Positions 33,737-43,147 of a stretch of DNA of 64,000 nucleotides are shown here, piece by piece. The first letter of the stretch is position 1. The number at the start of each line of letters is the position of its first letter. Below the pieces are notes generated by a model. It was not told the origin of the DNA, ran no database searches, and saw only the letters and a list, made by a program, of their open reading frames with translations. Both the position numbers and the translations under genes were made by a program. The DNA comes from Haloferax sp. Atlit-12N (GTDB lineage: Archaea; Halobacteriota; Halobacteria; Halobacteriales; Haloferacaceae): contig NZ_PSYW01000001.1 in assembly GCF_003383095.1 (NCBI RefSeq), positions 1,240,001 to 1,304,000 on the forward strand, read 5' to 3'.

Positions 33737-35854
33737 ATGGACTTTGCGGCACAGGCGGATGTTACCCGGGAGACGTTCTGGACGATTAGTCCGGTCGGCG
33801 AGGCGCTCTTCTACGGCCTCGCCGCCATCGCGTCGCTCGTGTTCCTCTACGGGGTGTACGAGCGGTTCGCGCGATACGCGCGGGGTGGTGAAGACTCGTT
33901 CGACCGGCTATCTGACCTGCCGGGGCGGACGGTTCGGGCGGCGAAAGTGGTGTTCTCCAACGAAAAGCAGTTCAAGCGCGACCGGTTCGCCGGCGTGATG
34001 CACGCGTTCATCATGTGGGGCTTCCTGACGCTCCTCATCGGGACGACCATCCTCGCCATCGACATCGACGTGTGGCGGCGGGTGACTGGCAGTTCCTTCT
34101 TCGTCGGCGACTTCTACCTCTCGTACTCGTTCGTCATGGACCTCATGGGCCTGTTGTTCGTCGTCGGCGTCGGGATGGCGCTGTGGCGTCGCTACGGGGT
34201 CCGACACCCGCGGCTGTGGGGCAAACACACCGGCTTCGAGGACGCCGCGTTCGTCTGGACGCTCTTTTTCCTCGGCGTCGGCGGCTACGTCCTCGAGGGC
34301 ATCCGCATCGTCGGCACCGAGTTCCCCGAGTTCGAGACGGTGAGCTTCGTCGGCTACTTCGTCGCCCTCGTGTTCGACGCCGCGGGCATGGGTCAGGGCC
34401 TCGCACAGACGCTCTACTGGTTCGGCTGGTGGTCCCACGCGCTCCTCGCCTTGGCGTTCGTCGCGGCCGTCCCCTACGCCAAGCCCCTGCACATGCTCAC
34501 CTCCTTCGCCAACATCGTCACCGCCGACGAGAAGGCGGGCACGCGCCTGCCGAAAGTGCCCGCGGACACGCCGCCGGACGAAATCGGCTACGTCTCCGAG
34601 GACGACTTCTCGTGGAAGGCGATGCTCGACATGGACGCCTGCACGAAGTGCGGCCGCTGTACCGACGCCTGCCCGGCGAAGGCCTCCGGCCGCAACCTCG
34701 ACCCGCGGGACGTGATTCTCGACCTGAAGACCTACCGCGAGTCGGTCGACGCCGGCGGCGACTCCATCGACATCGTCGCGGACGGCGGCACCTCCGTCGT
34801 CGACGCCGAGTCGATGGAATCCTGCATGGCCTGCATGGCCTGCATGGACGCCTGTCCGGTCGATATCGAGCACCTGACGCACTTCACCGAGATGAACCGC
34901 CGGCTCACCGAGACGGGCCAACAGCAAGAGCCAGTACAGGAGGCGATGATGAACATCTTCCAGAACGGCAACGCCTTCGGCGACCCACAGCGCAAGCGGC
35001 CCGACTGGACCGACGACCTCGACTTCGAGGTGCCCGACGCCCGCGACGAATCGGTCGAGTTCCTCTGGTACGTCGGCGACTACCCCTCCTACGACGAGCG
35101 CAACCGCGCCGTCGCCCGCTCGATGGCTCGCATCTTCGAGGCGGCGGGCGTCTCCTACGGCATCCTCTACGAGGACGAACAGCACGACGGCAACGACGTG
35201 CGCCGCGTCGGCGAGGAGGGTCTCTACGAGATGCTCGTCGAGGACAACGTCGCCGCCATGGCCGACTGCGAGTTCGACAAAATCGTCTGTACCGACCCGC
35301 ACTCGTACAACACGTTCAAAAACGAGTACCCGGAGATGGACGACTCGTTCGACTACCCGGTGTACCACTACACCCAACTGGTCGAACGCCTCGTCGGCGA
35401 CGACCGCCTCGGTCTCGCGGGGGACGAACTCGCCGCCCAGACGGTGACGTACCACGACCCGTGTCACCTCGGACGCTACAACGGCGAGTACGAAGCGCCC
35501 CGCGAGGTCATCCGCGCGACCGGCGTCGAACTCGCCGAGATGCCGCGCAACCGCGACCAGTCGTTCTGTTGCGGCGGCGGCGGCGGCGGCCTCTGGATGG
35601 ACCACGAAGAAGAGTCGAAGCCGTCCGAAGAGCGCCTGCGCGAGGCGCTCGACGACACGACCGGCGGCGTCGAGCGGTTCGTCGTCGCCTGCCCGATGTG
35701 CGCGACGATGTACGAAGACGGCCGCAAGACCGGTGACTACGAGGAAGATATCGACATCGTGGACATCTCCGAACTCGTCGTGGAGGCGCTCGACGCGAAG
35801 GCCGCCGCGACGACCGAGACGGGGACGGACACGACGCCCGCATCGGCCGACTGA
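33737..35854 (+). CDS. membrane-bound HdrD/GlpC-like oxidoreductase with cytochrome b-like domain
   Basis: 705 residues. Residues 1-260 hold about five helices resembling the NarI-type cytochrome b subunit. Near 302 begins a classic 4Fe-4S pattern CTKCGRCTDACP, followed by CMACMACMDACP near 365. About 420-690 is a two-domain cysteine-rich (CCG) region ending in CCGGGGGG and CPMC. This architecture passes electrons between a quinone pool and a soluble donor. It is widespread in Haloarchaea, and I associate it with acyl-CoA, lactate or glycolate oxidation. ATG 33737 with TTTAACC at about -27 indicates a leaderless message. Confidence 0.85.
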   Translation: MDFAAQADVTRETFWTISPVGEALFYGLAAIASLVFLYGVYERFARYARGGEDSFDRLSDLPGRTVRAAKVVFSNEKQFKRDRFAGVMHAFIMWGFLTLLIGTTILAIDIDVWRRVTGSSFFVGDFYLSYSFVMDLMGLLFVVGVGMALWRRYGVRHPRLWGKHTGFEDAAFVWTLFFLGVGGYVLEGIRIVGTEFPEFETVSFVGYFVALVFDAAGMGQGLAQTLYWFGWWSHALLALAFVAAVPYAKPLHMLTSFANIVTADEKAGTRLPKVPADTPPDEIGYVSEDDFSWKAMLDMDACTKCGRCTDACPAKASGRNLDPRDVILDLKTYRESVDAGGDSIDIVADGGTSVVDAESMESCMACMACMDACPVDIEHLTHFTEMNRRLTETGQQQEPVQEAMMNIFQNGNAFGDPQRKRPDWTDDLDFEVPDARDESVEFLWYVGDYPSYDERNRAVARSMARIFEAAGVSYGILYEDEQHDGNDVRRVGEEGLYEMLVEDNVAAMADCEFDKIVCTDPHSYNTFKNEYPEMDDSFDYPVYHYTQLVERLVGDDRLGLAGDELAAQTVTYHDPCHLGRYNGEYEAPREVIRATGVELAEMPRNRDQSFCCGGGGGGLWMDHEEESKPSEERLREALDDTTGGVERFVVACPMCATMYEDGRKTGDYEEDIDIVDISELVVEALDAKAAATTETGTDTTPASAD

Positions 35855-35897
35855 GTCGGCGGCGCGGCTGTGCTATTTTCGTCTCTTCTCTCCGATT

Positions 35898-36860
35898 CTA
35901 TTCGAAGTCCAAGCGGTCGATGGACTCGCGGATGACGCCCGCCGACTCCCGGAGCGCCGCCGTCTCGGTCTCAGAGAGGTCGAACTCGTGGACGTCGCGG
36001 ACGCCGCCTTGGTTGACGGTACACGGGAGGCTCATGTAGACGTCGTCGACGCCGTGTTCGCCCGAGACGAGCGTCGAGACGGTGAGGATGGAGTTGTCGC
36101 CGCCGAGGATGCGCTCGGTGGTCGCGGCCACGGAGCGCGCGACGCCGTAGTTCGTCCGCTCCTTGCGCTCGATGATTTCGTAGGCCGCCTCGCGGACCCC
36201 CTCTTCGACACGGGCTTTGAGCGCGTCGATGTCGTCGACGCCGTGGCTGGTGGCGTACGACTCGAACGGGATGCCGCCGAGGTTCGCCGAACTCCAGACG
36301 AGGACCTCGCTGTCGCCGTGCTCGCCGACGACGTAGGCGTGGACGTTCGCCGGGTCGAGGTCGAACTCGCGGCTGAGCGAGTGGCGGAACCGCGACGTGT
36401 CGAGGACGGTGCCGGAGCCGATGACGCGCTCGGCCGGCAGGTCCGACACCTTCCACGTGACGTACGACAGCACGTCGACGGGGTTGGTGACGATGAGCAT
36501 CACGGCGTCGTCGTTCAGCCCCTCGGTAATCTGCGGAATCATGTCGGCGAAGATGTCGGCGTTCCGCTCCATCAGGTCGAGACGCGTCTCGTCGGGCTTC
36601 TGGCTGGCTCCGGCGGTGACGATGACCACATCGGCGTCCCAGCAGTCCTCGTAGTCGCCCGTCCGGACGCGGACCGGCGACGTGAAGTACGAGCCGTGGT
36701 TGAGGTCCATCGCCTCGCCCTCGACGCGCTCCTCGTCGATATCGACGAGGACGATTTCGCCGACGAGACTGCTCTCCATCAGCGCGAACGCCGTGCTCGA
36801 CCCGACTGCGCCTGCACCCCCGACGATTGCGACCGTACCCTTGCCGCGTTCAGTGCTCAT
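35898..36860 (-). CDS. ldh: L-lactate dehydrogenase (LDH/MDH superfamily)
   Basis: 320-residue NAD-dependent enzyme. The NAD-binding loop is VAIVGGAGAVGSS, the substrate loop reads GASQKPDETRLDL with Gln at the position that selects lactate (malate dehydrogenases have Arg), the catalytic His is in GEHGDSE and the binding Arg in LDTSRFR. The Gln supports lactate over malate, but kinetics would be needed. Convergent with the Hdr-like gene by 43 bases. The promoter has a TTTTTATCAA box about 25 bases from ATG 36860. Confidence 0.87.
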   Translation of the reverse strand: MSTERGKGTVAIVGGAGAVGSSTAFALMESSLVGEIVLVDIDEERVEGEAMDLNHGSYFTSPVRVRTGDYEDCWDADVVIVTAGASQKPDETRLDLMERNADIFADMIPQITEGLNDDAVMLIVTNPVDVLSYVTWKVSDLPAERVIGSGTVLDTSRFRHSLSREFDLDPANVHAYVVGEHGDSEVLVWSSANLGGIPFESYATSHGVDDIDALKARVEEGVREAAYEIIERKERTNYGVARSVAATTERILGGDNSILTVSTLVSGEHGVDDVYMSLPCTVNQGGVRDVHEFDLSETETAALRESAGVIRESIDRLDFE

Positions 36861-36896
36861 ACCGGGCGTTCGGCCGAGCGGTTGATAAAAACAAAG

Positions 36897-36984
36897 CTCC
36901 GTTTCGGAGAACTGGGAGTACTACTTTTGTAACAGATTATAATTTGTTAGATACGGGTCGATGATGACACATTTTTCGAAAAAT
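36897..36984. promoter_or_regulatory. A/T-rich block with palindromes upstream of ldh
   Basis: In a GC-rich genome this 185-base gap is A/T-rich and contains CTCCG/CGGAG (36897-36901 with 36905-36909, three-base loop), the near-palindrome AACAGATTATAATTTGTT (36931-36948, one mismatched pair), and a perfect 14-base palindrome ATTTTTCGAAAAAT (36971-36984). The first sits just upstream of the ldh TATA box, so operator function for ldh is plausible. Confidence 0.45.
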
Positions 36985-37045
36985 AGTGAATACGGAGATC
37001 GGTCGAACCCGCGTGCGGTGGCTCGTCGGTCGGCGGCTGGTGAGC

Positions 37046-37498
37046 CTATTCGCGGTCGTACTCTTTCTTGAAGCCGCGGAACTCGGTCCGGTGGGCCTCC
37101 TCGTCGGCGAGGATGGTCACGGCGAGGTCCTCGGTGACGGGGTCGTTGGCCTCCTCCGCGGCGTCGATGAGCGCGCGGTAGGTCTCGATGGCGTCCTCCT
37201 CGGCCGTGAGGACGCCGTTGATGACCGCGAGCACGTCCGTGCTGTCCTCCGGGGGCTGGAGGTCGTGCTGGCGCGCCTCGAAGGACGCCGAACCCGGCGG
37301 CTTCTCGTCGAGTTGCTTCAGCCGGTTGCCCAACTGTTCAGCGTGGGTGAGTTCCTCCTGAATGTCGGTCTGGAGGGACTCCTTTATTTCCTCCGCCCGG
37401 ACGCCGTCGAGGACGATGGAGTTGGTCATGTAGTTCATCACGGTCTCGATCTCGTCCTGATAGGCGCGCTTCAACAGCGCGGTTACGTCCTCAGACAT
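37046..37498 (-). CDS. ferritin-like diiron protein (bacterioferritin/rubrerythrin type)
   Basis: 150-residue four-helix bundle with metal ligands visible as EIETVMNY, ELTHAEQ (ExxH), AEEDAIETYRAL and ADEEAHRTEF (ExxH). Likely an iron-storage or peroxide-reducing diiron protein. No heme-binding methionine or rubredoxin domain is seen. ATG 37498 was chosen over the upstream TTG-initiated extension. Stand-alone gene. Confidence 0.78.
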   Translation of the reverse strand: MSEDVTALLKRAYQDEIETVMNYMTNSIVLDGVRAEEIKESLQTDIQEELTHAEQLGNRLKQLDEKPPGSASFEARQHDLQPPEDSTDVLAVINGVLTAEEDAIETYRALIDAAEEANDPVTEDLAVTILADEEAHRTEFRGFKKEYDRE

Positions 37499-37616
37499 AG
37501 CGACTCCGTATTGACGCTCTGGCAACAAATAGCTGTTCGCCGCGGCGAGGTGGCCGGCCGGCCGAGGCGTCCGCGTCGGCGAAAGTCAGCGTGTGAGACG
37601 CGTCGCGGCGCGAAGT

Positions 37617-37991
37617 TTAGTCTTCGATAGAGACGATTTCGACCACGTAGCCGTCAGGGTCCTTCACGAACGCCGCGCGGGCGTTCACCGGGTCGATGTC
37701 CACCGGCGGCTTCACCACGTCGGGCGACTGCGCCTCGACGATGTCCTCGAACGCGCGGTCGGCGTCCGCGACCTCGACGGCGACGTGGTCGATGCCGGCG
37801 GGTTCGACGCGCGCCGACGAGGTCGGGTCGTACTTGAACTGCAGTTCCATGTCGGTGTCGTCGCTGCCGACGTAGACGTTGCGGACGCCGTCGAGTTCGA
37901 ACTCGTTGGTCTGTTCGAGGCCGAGGTCGGCGTAGAAGTCGAGCGTGGCGTCGATGTCCGAGACGACGAGGGCGGTGTGGATGAGTCCCAT
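37617..37991 (-). CDS. glyoxalase-fold (VOC superfamily) protein
   Basis: 124 residues in two betaalphabetabetabeta modules. The expected four metal ligands are present: His5 (MGLIHTALV), Glu in MELQFKY, His in IDHVAVEV, Glu in VVEIVS. Similar to lactoylglutathione lyase, though Haloarchaea lack glutathione, so the true substrate may be another thiol adduct. Start ATG 37991. Confidence 0.85.
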   Translation of the reverse strand: MGLIHTALVVSDIDATLDFYADLGLEQTNEFELDGVRNVYVGSDDTDMELQFKYDPTSSARVEPAGIDHVAVEVADADRAFEDIVEAQSPDVVKPPVDIDPVNARAAFVKDPDGYVVEIVSIED

Positions 37992-38035
37992 GGCCGACGT
38001 GACGCGGCGGGGAGAGATAACGTCTGGTCTTCGTG

Positions 38036-38407
<372 letters not shown>

Positions 38408-38499
38408 TCAAAAATCGGGGACGGTGTCGGGGTCGAGGGTTGTTTTGGAGTCGAGTCGAGGTCGGAACCGAAGTCGGTACCCGACCGACACCGGGGGCG

Positions 38500-39576
38500 T
38501 CAGCGACGAACCGCGAGGAAAGCGGCCGCGAGGAGCGCCACCACGGCGAGCACGGCGCCGAATCCGGGGACGACGGTGTCGCTGGTGCCGGTCGCCTCGG
38601 TCGTCGCCGAGGCGGACGCGTTCGTCGTCAACTCGGTGGTGTCCGCGGTCGTCGACTCGGCCGATTCAGTCGCAATCGACGTGGTCGTTTCCACGGGTTC
38701 GTCTCGGACCACGAGCGTCGCGACGTTGACAACGGACCCGTTGTGCGCGACACCGAGGTCGTAATCCATCCCGGCTTCGAGTGTCGGGACCGACTCGTTC
38801 ATCGACTGAAACTCGGCGTCGTCGCCGTCCGATACCGACACGATGTCCCGCGGCGACTCGGCGTCGGCCGCGGCATCGACGGTGATGTTGGCCGACCCGT
38901 CGTCGTCGGCGTCGGTGAGTTCGAGGACCGTCGAGAACCCGGTCTCGTCGGCTTCGATGGAGACCGTCACGGTCTCCGTGCCGCCGAACCGAACCGGAAT
39001 CTCCGCGACGCCCGACCCGGCGACGTTGGCGGTGACCACGGATTCATTGAAGTCGGGGTCACCGCTCGGTTCCGACTCCGGCGTGCCGGAAATCGGGTCG
39101 GTCGCGGACTCGTTTTCCTCGATGACGAGGTGCGCCGTCGCGTTCGGGTCGTCCGACGGGCCGATTCGGAGGTCGTAGTCGCCCGCGTCGGGGATGTGAG
39201 AGAGCCGCGAGGTAGACTGCGAGGCGTTCGAAAGCGAGTCCTCGCCGGCGGCGGAGAGGTACGCCGAGGCGTTGGTCTGTCCCGCCATCGAGGTGTTCAC
39301 CCGAACCGTGACCTCGCCGTCGTCGTTCTCGTCGACTACCGTCGCGTGGGCGGCGAATCCGACGTCCGCGGACCCGAGGTGGAGCCTGAACGTGTCATTC
39401 GCCTCGTCACCGGCCTCAAGGGTGATCGAGACCACTTCTCCCTGTTCGGCTGTGTACGCGTCGTCCGTGAACTCGTAGTGGCCCTCGGCGGCCGCCGCGG
39501 GGGTCGTCGCGGCCGCGAGGAGTGCCACCACGAGCACCGTCGTCGCCAGCAGTTCGAATCGTCTGGAGGGTGCCAT
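38500..39576 (-). CDS. secreted surface glycoprotein with PGF-CTERM anchor
   Basis: 358 residues. Signal peptide 1-29 (AAATTPAAAA), an adhesin-like beta domain (GHYEFTDDAYTAEQGEVVSI), Asn/Thr-rich regions, and a C-terminal sorting signal with the PGF motif (VPGFGAVLAVVALLAAA) followed by basic residues, the target of the archaeosortase ArtA. Many N-x-S/T sites imply glycosylation. It is a tandem paralogue of the next gene, sharing the 20-residue segment named above. Confidence 0.85.
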   Translation of the reverse strand: MAPSRRFELLATTVLVVALLAAATTPAAAAEGHYEFTDDAYTAEQGEVVSITLEAGDEANDTFRLHLGSADVGFAAHATVVDENDDGEVTVRVNTSMAGQTNASAYLSAAGEDSLSNASQSTSRLSHIPDAGDYDLRIGPSDDPNATAHLVIEENESATDPISGTPESEPSGDPDFNESVVTANVAGSGVAEIPVRFGGTETVTVSIEADETGFSTVLELTDADDDGSANITVDAAADAESPRDIVSVSDGDDAEFQSMNESVPTLEAGMDYDLGVAHNGSVVNVATLVVRDEPVETTTSIATESAESTTADTTELTTNASASATTEATGTSDTVVPGFGAVLAVVALLAAAFLAVRR

Positions 39577-39719
39577 CGGTCAGGCGTTCTCGCGTCCGAA
39601 TGAAATAGTTACTGGATTGTCATTTAAGGCGAGCCTGCGGCGACGAACGGCGGTGCCGTGGCTATCCGGGCGAGGCAACGAAAAACCGAGGGTGGCGTCG
39701 CGCGGAGTCGTTTCGGGCG

Positions 39720-40430
39720 CTATCGGCGGACCGCGAGGAAGGCGGCCGCGAGAAGCGCGATGACCGCGAGCACGGCGCTGAAGCCGGGGATGCCGGTGTC
39801 GCTGGTGCCGGTCGTCTCGGTCGTCGCCGAGGCCGACGCGTTCGTCGTCGTCTCGGTCGTCTCGTCCGCCGTCGTGGTCGTCTCGGTGTCGGTCGACTCA
39901 GTCGTCTCAGTCGATTCGGCCGGTTCGGTCGTCGTCTCCGCCGCCTGGAGCGAGAGCGTCGCCGTGTCGGTCGAGTTGTTCGTCGGGCCGAGCGCGAGCG
40001 AGTAGTCGCCCGCGTCGAGCGTCGCCGGGAGCGTCTCGGTCGTCTGCGTCGCGTTCACCGAGTCGTTGCCGGCGGCGGTGAGGTACGACGAGGCGTTCGC
40101 CTGTCCCGCCGTCGAGGTGTTCAGTTCGAGGGTGACGTTGCCGTCGCGGTCCTCGTCGACTACCGTCGCGTTGACGGCGAAGTTCACGTCTTCGCCGCCG
40201 ATGCGGAGCGGGACGGTGTTGTTCTCGCCGGTCAGTGCGGCGGACGTGTTGTTCGCGTCCGACGCGCCGGAGAGCGTGATGGAGACCACCTCGCCCTGTT
40301 CGGCCGTGTACGCGTCGTCTGTGAACTCGTAGTGGCCCGAGGCAGCGGCCGCGGGCATCACCGCCGCCGCGAGGACGGCGGCGACGAGGAGGGTCGTCGT
40401 CAGTAGCGCGGATCGATTGGAGGGTCGCAT
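39720..40430 (-). CDS. secreted surface glycoprotein with PGF-CTERM anchor, paralogue of its neighbour
   Basis: 236 residues. Signal peptide about 1-28, the same GHYEFTDDAYTAEQGEVVSI segment as the neighbouring gene, an Asn/Thr-rich middle and the C-terminal PGF anchor (IPGFSAVLAVIALLAAAF). The second half of its partner's ectodomain is missing. ATG 40430 is preferred over the upstream start at 40454, because the latter adds a non-signal-like segment. Tandem duplication with domain loss or gain is evident. Confidence 0.85.
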   Translation of the reverse strand: MRPSNRSALLTTTLLVAAVLAAAVMPAAAASGHYEFTDDAYTAEQGEVVSITLSGASDANNTSAALTGENNTVPLRIGGEDVNFAVNATVVDEDRDGNVTLELNTSTAGQANASSYLTAAGNDSVNATQTTETLPATLDAGDYSLALGPTNNSTDTATLSLQAAETTTEPAESTETTESTDTETTTTADETTETTTNASASATTETTGTSDTGIPGFSAVLAVIALLAAAFLAVRR

Positions 40431-40436
40431 CGACCA

Positions 40437-40450
40437 CCTCTTTTCAGAGG
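40437..40450 (-). promoter_or_regulatory. short inverted repeat just before the surface-protein start
   Basis: On the minus strand CCTCT-GAAA-AGAGG forms a 5-base stem with a GNRA-type loop, 6 bases before the ATG and partly overlapping a purine-rich AGAGGTGG that could bind 16S rRNA. If transcribed it might control translation; if transcription starts at the ATG it is an operator instead. Confidence 0.35.
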
Positions 40451-40591
40451 TCAAATAAGTTATTTTCCATATCGTAATGTCAAACGATAATCGGTACTGT
40501 GCGGGACGGGAGGACGGTGAGACGCGAGCGCGGCCGCTCGCGGCCTCGGTGGAGTTGAAAGGAAATCAGCGGGCAGCGTCGGGTCGGGGAG

Positions 40592-40882
40592 CTATACCCG
40601 CGCAGCCTCGATGTGTTCGAGGACGCGCGAGATGTGGTGGTCGTCCCGGACGGGCGCCTGTTTCCGATAGGTACGGAGGGCGTCTACGAGATAGTCGAGT
40701 TCGGCGCTGTCGAAATCTTCGTCGCCGGCCTCGACCCGCGCGAGCAGGCTGGGGGCCGGTGTCGGCTCTTCGTCTGCATCGACCGCCCGCTCGATGGCGT
40801 CGAGCAAGGCGGCGTGGACGACCCACGTCTCTTCGCGAGAGAGGTCGAGCGCCGTCGGACGGTCCTGGGCCGATGTGGTCAT
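40592..40882 (-). CDS. small hypothetical protein
   Basis: 96 residues, acidic and helical, starting MTTSAQDRPTALDLSREETW and ending HHISRVLEHIEAARV. No cysteine, membrane segment or known motif. The A/T-rich TATA-like element just upstream (GGGAAATATAAATG region near 40910-40925) supports a real promoter. Not recognised. Confidence 0.6.
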   Translation of the reverse strand: MTTSAQDRPTALDLSREETWVVHAALLDAIERAVDADEEPTPAPSLLARVEAGDEDFDSAELDYLVDALRTYRKQAPVRDDHHISRVLEHIEAARV

Positions 40883-40990
40883 TGTGGGGCCTCTATCGTA
40901 TCCTATGGGCGGGGAAATATAAATGTATGTGTACTGTTGTCATGCGTCACGCACAACAGCGAAAGCCGCCGGGGCGTTCGCTCCCGAGTC

Positions 40991-42154
40991 CTATTCGAAT
41001 GCTTCGATTCCCGTCAGGTCAGCGCCAAGAACGAGCGTGTGGATGTCGTCGGTCCCCTCGTAGGTGTAGACGGTCTCGATGTTCTCCATGTGGCGCATCG
41101 GCGAGTAGTCGGTCGTGATGCCGTTGCCGCCGAGCATCTCGCGGGCGGTTCGGGTCACCTCGCGGGCGACGCGGACGTTGTGGCGCTTCGCCATCGACAC
41201 CTGCTGGTGTCGCAGGTCGCCGCGCTCTTTGAGGTCGGCGAGGCGGTGGGCCATCAACTGTGCGTTCGTGATTTGGGTCGCCATCTCCGCGAGTTTCCCC
41301 TGCTGGAGTTGGAACCGCGCGATGGGGCCGCCGAACTGGTCGCGGTCCTTCGCGTACTGCCGGGCGTCCTCGAAGGCGTCGCGGGCCGCGCCGACGACGC
41401 CCCACGCGATGCCGAACCGCGCCTGCGTGAGACACGAAAGCGGCCCCTTCATTCCCTCGACGCCGGGAAGTACGTCCTCCTCGGGAACGCGCACGTCGTC
41501 GAGGCCGATTTCGCCCGTGACCGACGCGCGCATCGAGAGTTTCCCCTCGATTTTGTTCGTCGTCACCCCGTCGCGGTCGGTCTCGACGAGGAAGCCGCGG
41601 ACGGGTGACCCCTCCGCCGACACGTCGCGCGCCCAGACGACCGCCACGTCCGCGATGGGCGAGTTCGTAATCCACGTCTTCGAGCCGTTGAGGACGTAGC
41701 CGTCGGCGTCGCGCTCGGCGCGGGTCTCCATCCCCGACGGGTCCGAGCCGTGTTGCGGTTCGGTCAGGCCGAAACAGCCGACCGCCTCGCCCGACCCGAG
41801 TTTCGGGAGCCATCGCTCTTTCTGCTCGTCGGAGCCGTAGGCGTGGATGGGATAGATGACGAGCGACCCCTGCACGCTCGCCATCGACCGGAGGCCGGAG
41901 TCGCCGGCTTCGAGTTCCTGCATCAGGAGGCCGTAAGCGCGCTCGCCGAGGCCGGGGAGACCGTAGCCGTCGAGGTTGGGCGCGTAGAAGCCGAGTTCTC
42001 CCATCTGCGGGATGAGTTCGGTCGGGAACGTCCCGGCCTCGAAGTGCTCGCCGATGTCGGGTTTGACCTGCTCGTCGACGAAGCGGCGGGCCTCGTCGCG
42101 GACGAGTTTCTCTTCGCCGGTCAGATCTCCCTCCAATTCCAGATAATCGAGCAT
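40991..42154 (-). CDS. acyl-CoA dehydrogenase, glutaryl-CoA dehydrogenase-like
   Basis: 387-residue flavoenzyme. Compared with mitochondrial glutaryl-CoA dehydrogenase it keeps GLTEP...GSDPSGMETRA, NGSKTWITNSP, ARFGIAWGVVGAA, MLGGNGI and the catalytic Glu in TYEGTDDIH, as well as the Arg in SGLRSMASVQGSL that binds the distal carboxylate. Function is likely oxidation, with or without decarboxylation, of a dicarboxylyl- or short acyl-CoA, passing electrons to ETF. ATG 42154 gives the conserved N-terminus. Confidence 0.85.
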   Translation of the reverse strand: MLDYLELEGDLTGEEKLVRDEARRFVDEQVKPDIGEHFEAGTFPTELIPQMGELGFYAPNLDGYGLPGLGERAYGLLMQELEAGDSGLRSMASVQGSLVIYPIHAYGSDEQKERWLPKLGSGEAVGCFGLTEPQHGSDPSGMETRAERDADGYVLNGSKTWITNSPIADVAVVWARDVSAEGSPVRGFLVETDRDGVTTNKIEGKLSMRASVTGEIGLDDVRVPEEDVLPGVEGMKGPLSCLTQARFGIAWGVVGAARDAFEDARQYAKDRDQFGGPIARFQLQQGKLAEMATQITNAQLMAHRLADLKERGDLRHQQVSMAKRHNVRVAREVTRTAREMLGGNGITTDYSPMRHMENIETVYTYEGTDDIHTLVLGADLTGIEAFE

Positions 42155-42319
42155 GATAGACTCTGCGCCCGGCGCGGTGAAAAGCGATTCGCTCGGTCGA
42201 GATTCGCGGGGGACGGACAAGCAAAAAGTCGGCGACGAAAGCCGGACGGGCGCGACTCGGTGGCGGCTCGGATACGGCTCGGGTACGACGCAAAAAACGG
42301 CTCGCGACTGTCGGAACGC

Positions 42320-43033
42320 TCAGGCCGCCGATTCGACCGAACCCGCGTTCGTCCGATTGACGTAGGTGACGAAGTTGTCGAACAGGCGCTTGGCCTCGCA
42401 GGCGGCAGCGTAGTTCTCCGGCGTGATGCCGTCGATGACCGACCGGAGCCGCTCGTCGGGGAGGAAGTCCTTCTGCCTCGCGATGGCCTCGGCGGTGTCG
42501 GTGTCGTACTCGGGGTGGAACTGGACGCCGAAGGCGTGGCTCCGACGGAACGCGTGGACGCCGAACTCGTTTTGGGCGAGGAGTTCCGCGCCCGGCGGAA
42601 GTTCGGTCACTCGGTCGCCGTGGGAGGTGAAGACGGTGAATCGCTCGCCGATGCCGGCGAGGATGTCGTCCTCGTCGTCGGCGCGGGTCCGCTCGACTTC
42701 GTTGTAGCCGAGTTCGAACTCGCCCATGTCTTCGACGGTGCCGCCGAGGGCCGCCGCGACGACCTGGTGACCGAAACAGACGCCCAAGAGGGGGAGGCCG
42801 CGCTCGTCGGCGTCGGCGACCCACGACACGAGGTTTCGAATCCACGCCTCGTCCCAGTAGACCGACGACGACGAGCCAGTGATGACGACGCCGTCGTAGT
42901 CGAAGTGGTCGGGGAGGCGGCCGTCGGTCACGTCGAACTCGACGAGGTCGGCGTCGAGTTCGCGCCTGAAGTTTCGGAACGTGCTCGAATCGCCGTGAGA
43001 GGCGTCCAAGAACGCGAGTCGCGGGCGGGTCAT
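42320..43033 (-). CDS. class I glutamine amidotransferase-like protein
   Basis: 237 residues with the triad GVCFGHQ (Cys86), and HPEYD containing the His and Glu. The fold matches stand-alone GMP synthase-like glutaminase domains. There is no synthetase partner in the neighbourhood, so it may act on a small molecule such as gamma-glutamyl amides. ATG 43033. Confidence 0.85.
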   Translation of the reverse strand: MTRPRLAFLDASHGDSSTFRNFRRELDADLVEFDVTDGRLPDHFDYDGVVITGSSSSVYWDEAWIRNLVSWVADADERGLPLLGVCFGHQVVAAALGGTVEDMGEFELGYNEVERTRADDEDDILAGIGERFTVFTSHGDRVTELPPGAELLAQNEFGVHAFRRSHAFGVQFHPEYDTDTAEAIARQKDFLPDERLRSVIDGITPENYAAACEAKRLFDNFVTYVNRTNAGSVESAA

Positions 43034-43147
43034 CGTGGAGAGACAGTCGGTGCGGCTCTAAAGAAGTTGCGCCCGGAACGCTCTCTGCCGGCTCCTGGGA
43101 CGGGGCGCGTCGGCGACGAAGCCGGAGCGAACGCGACGGAGCGCCGC

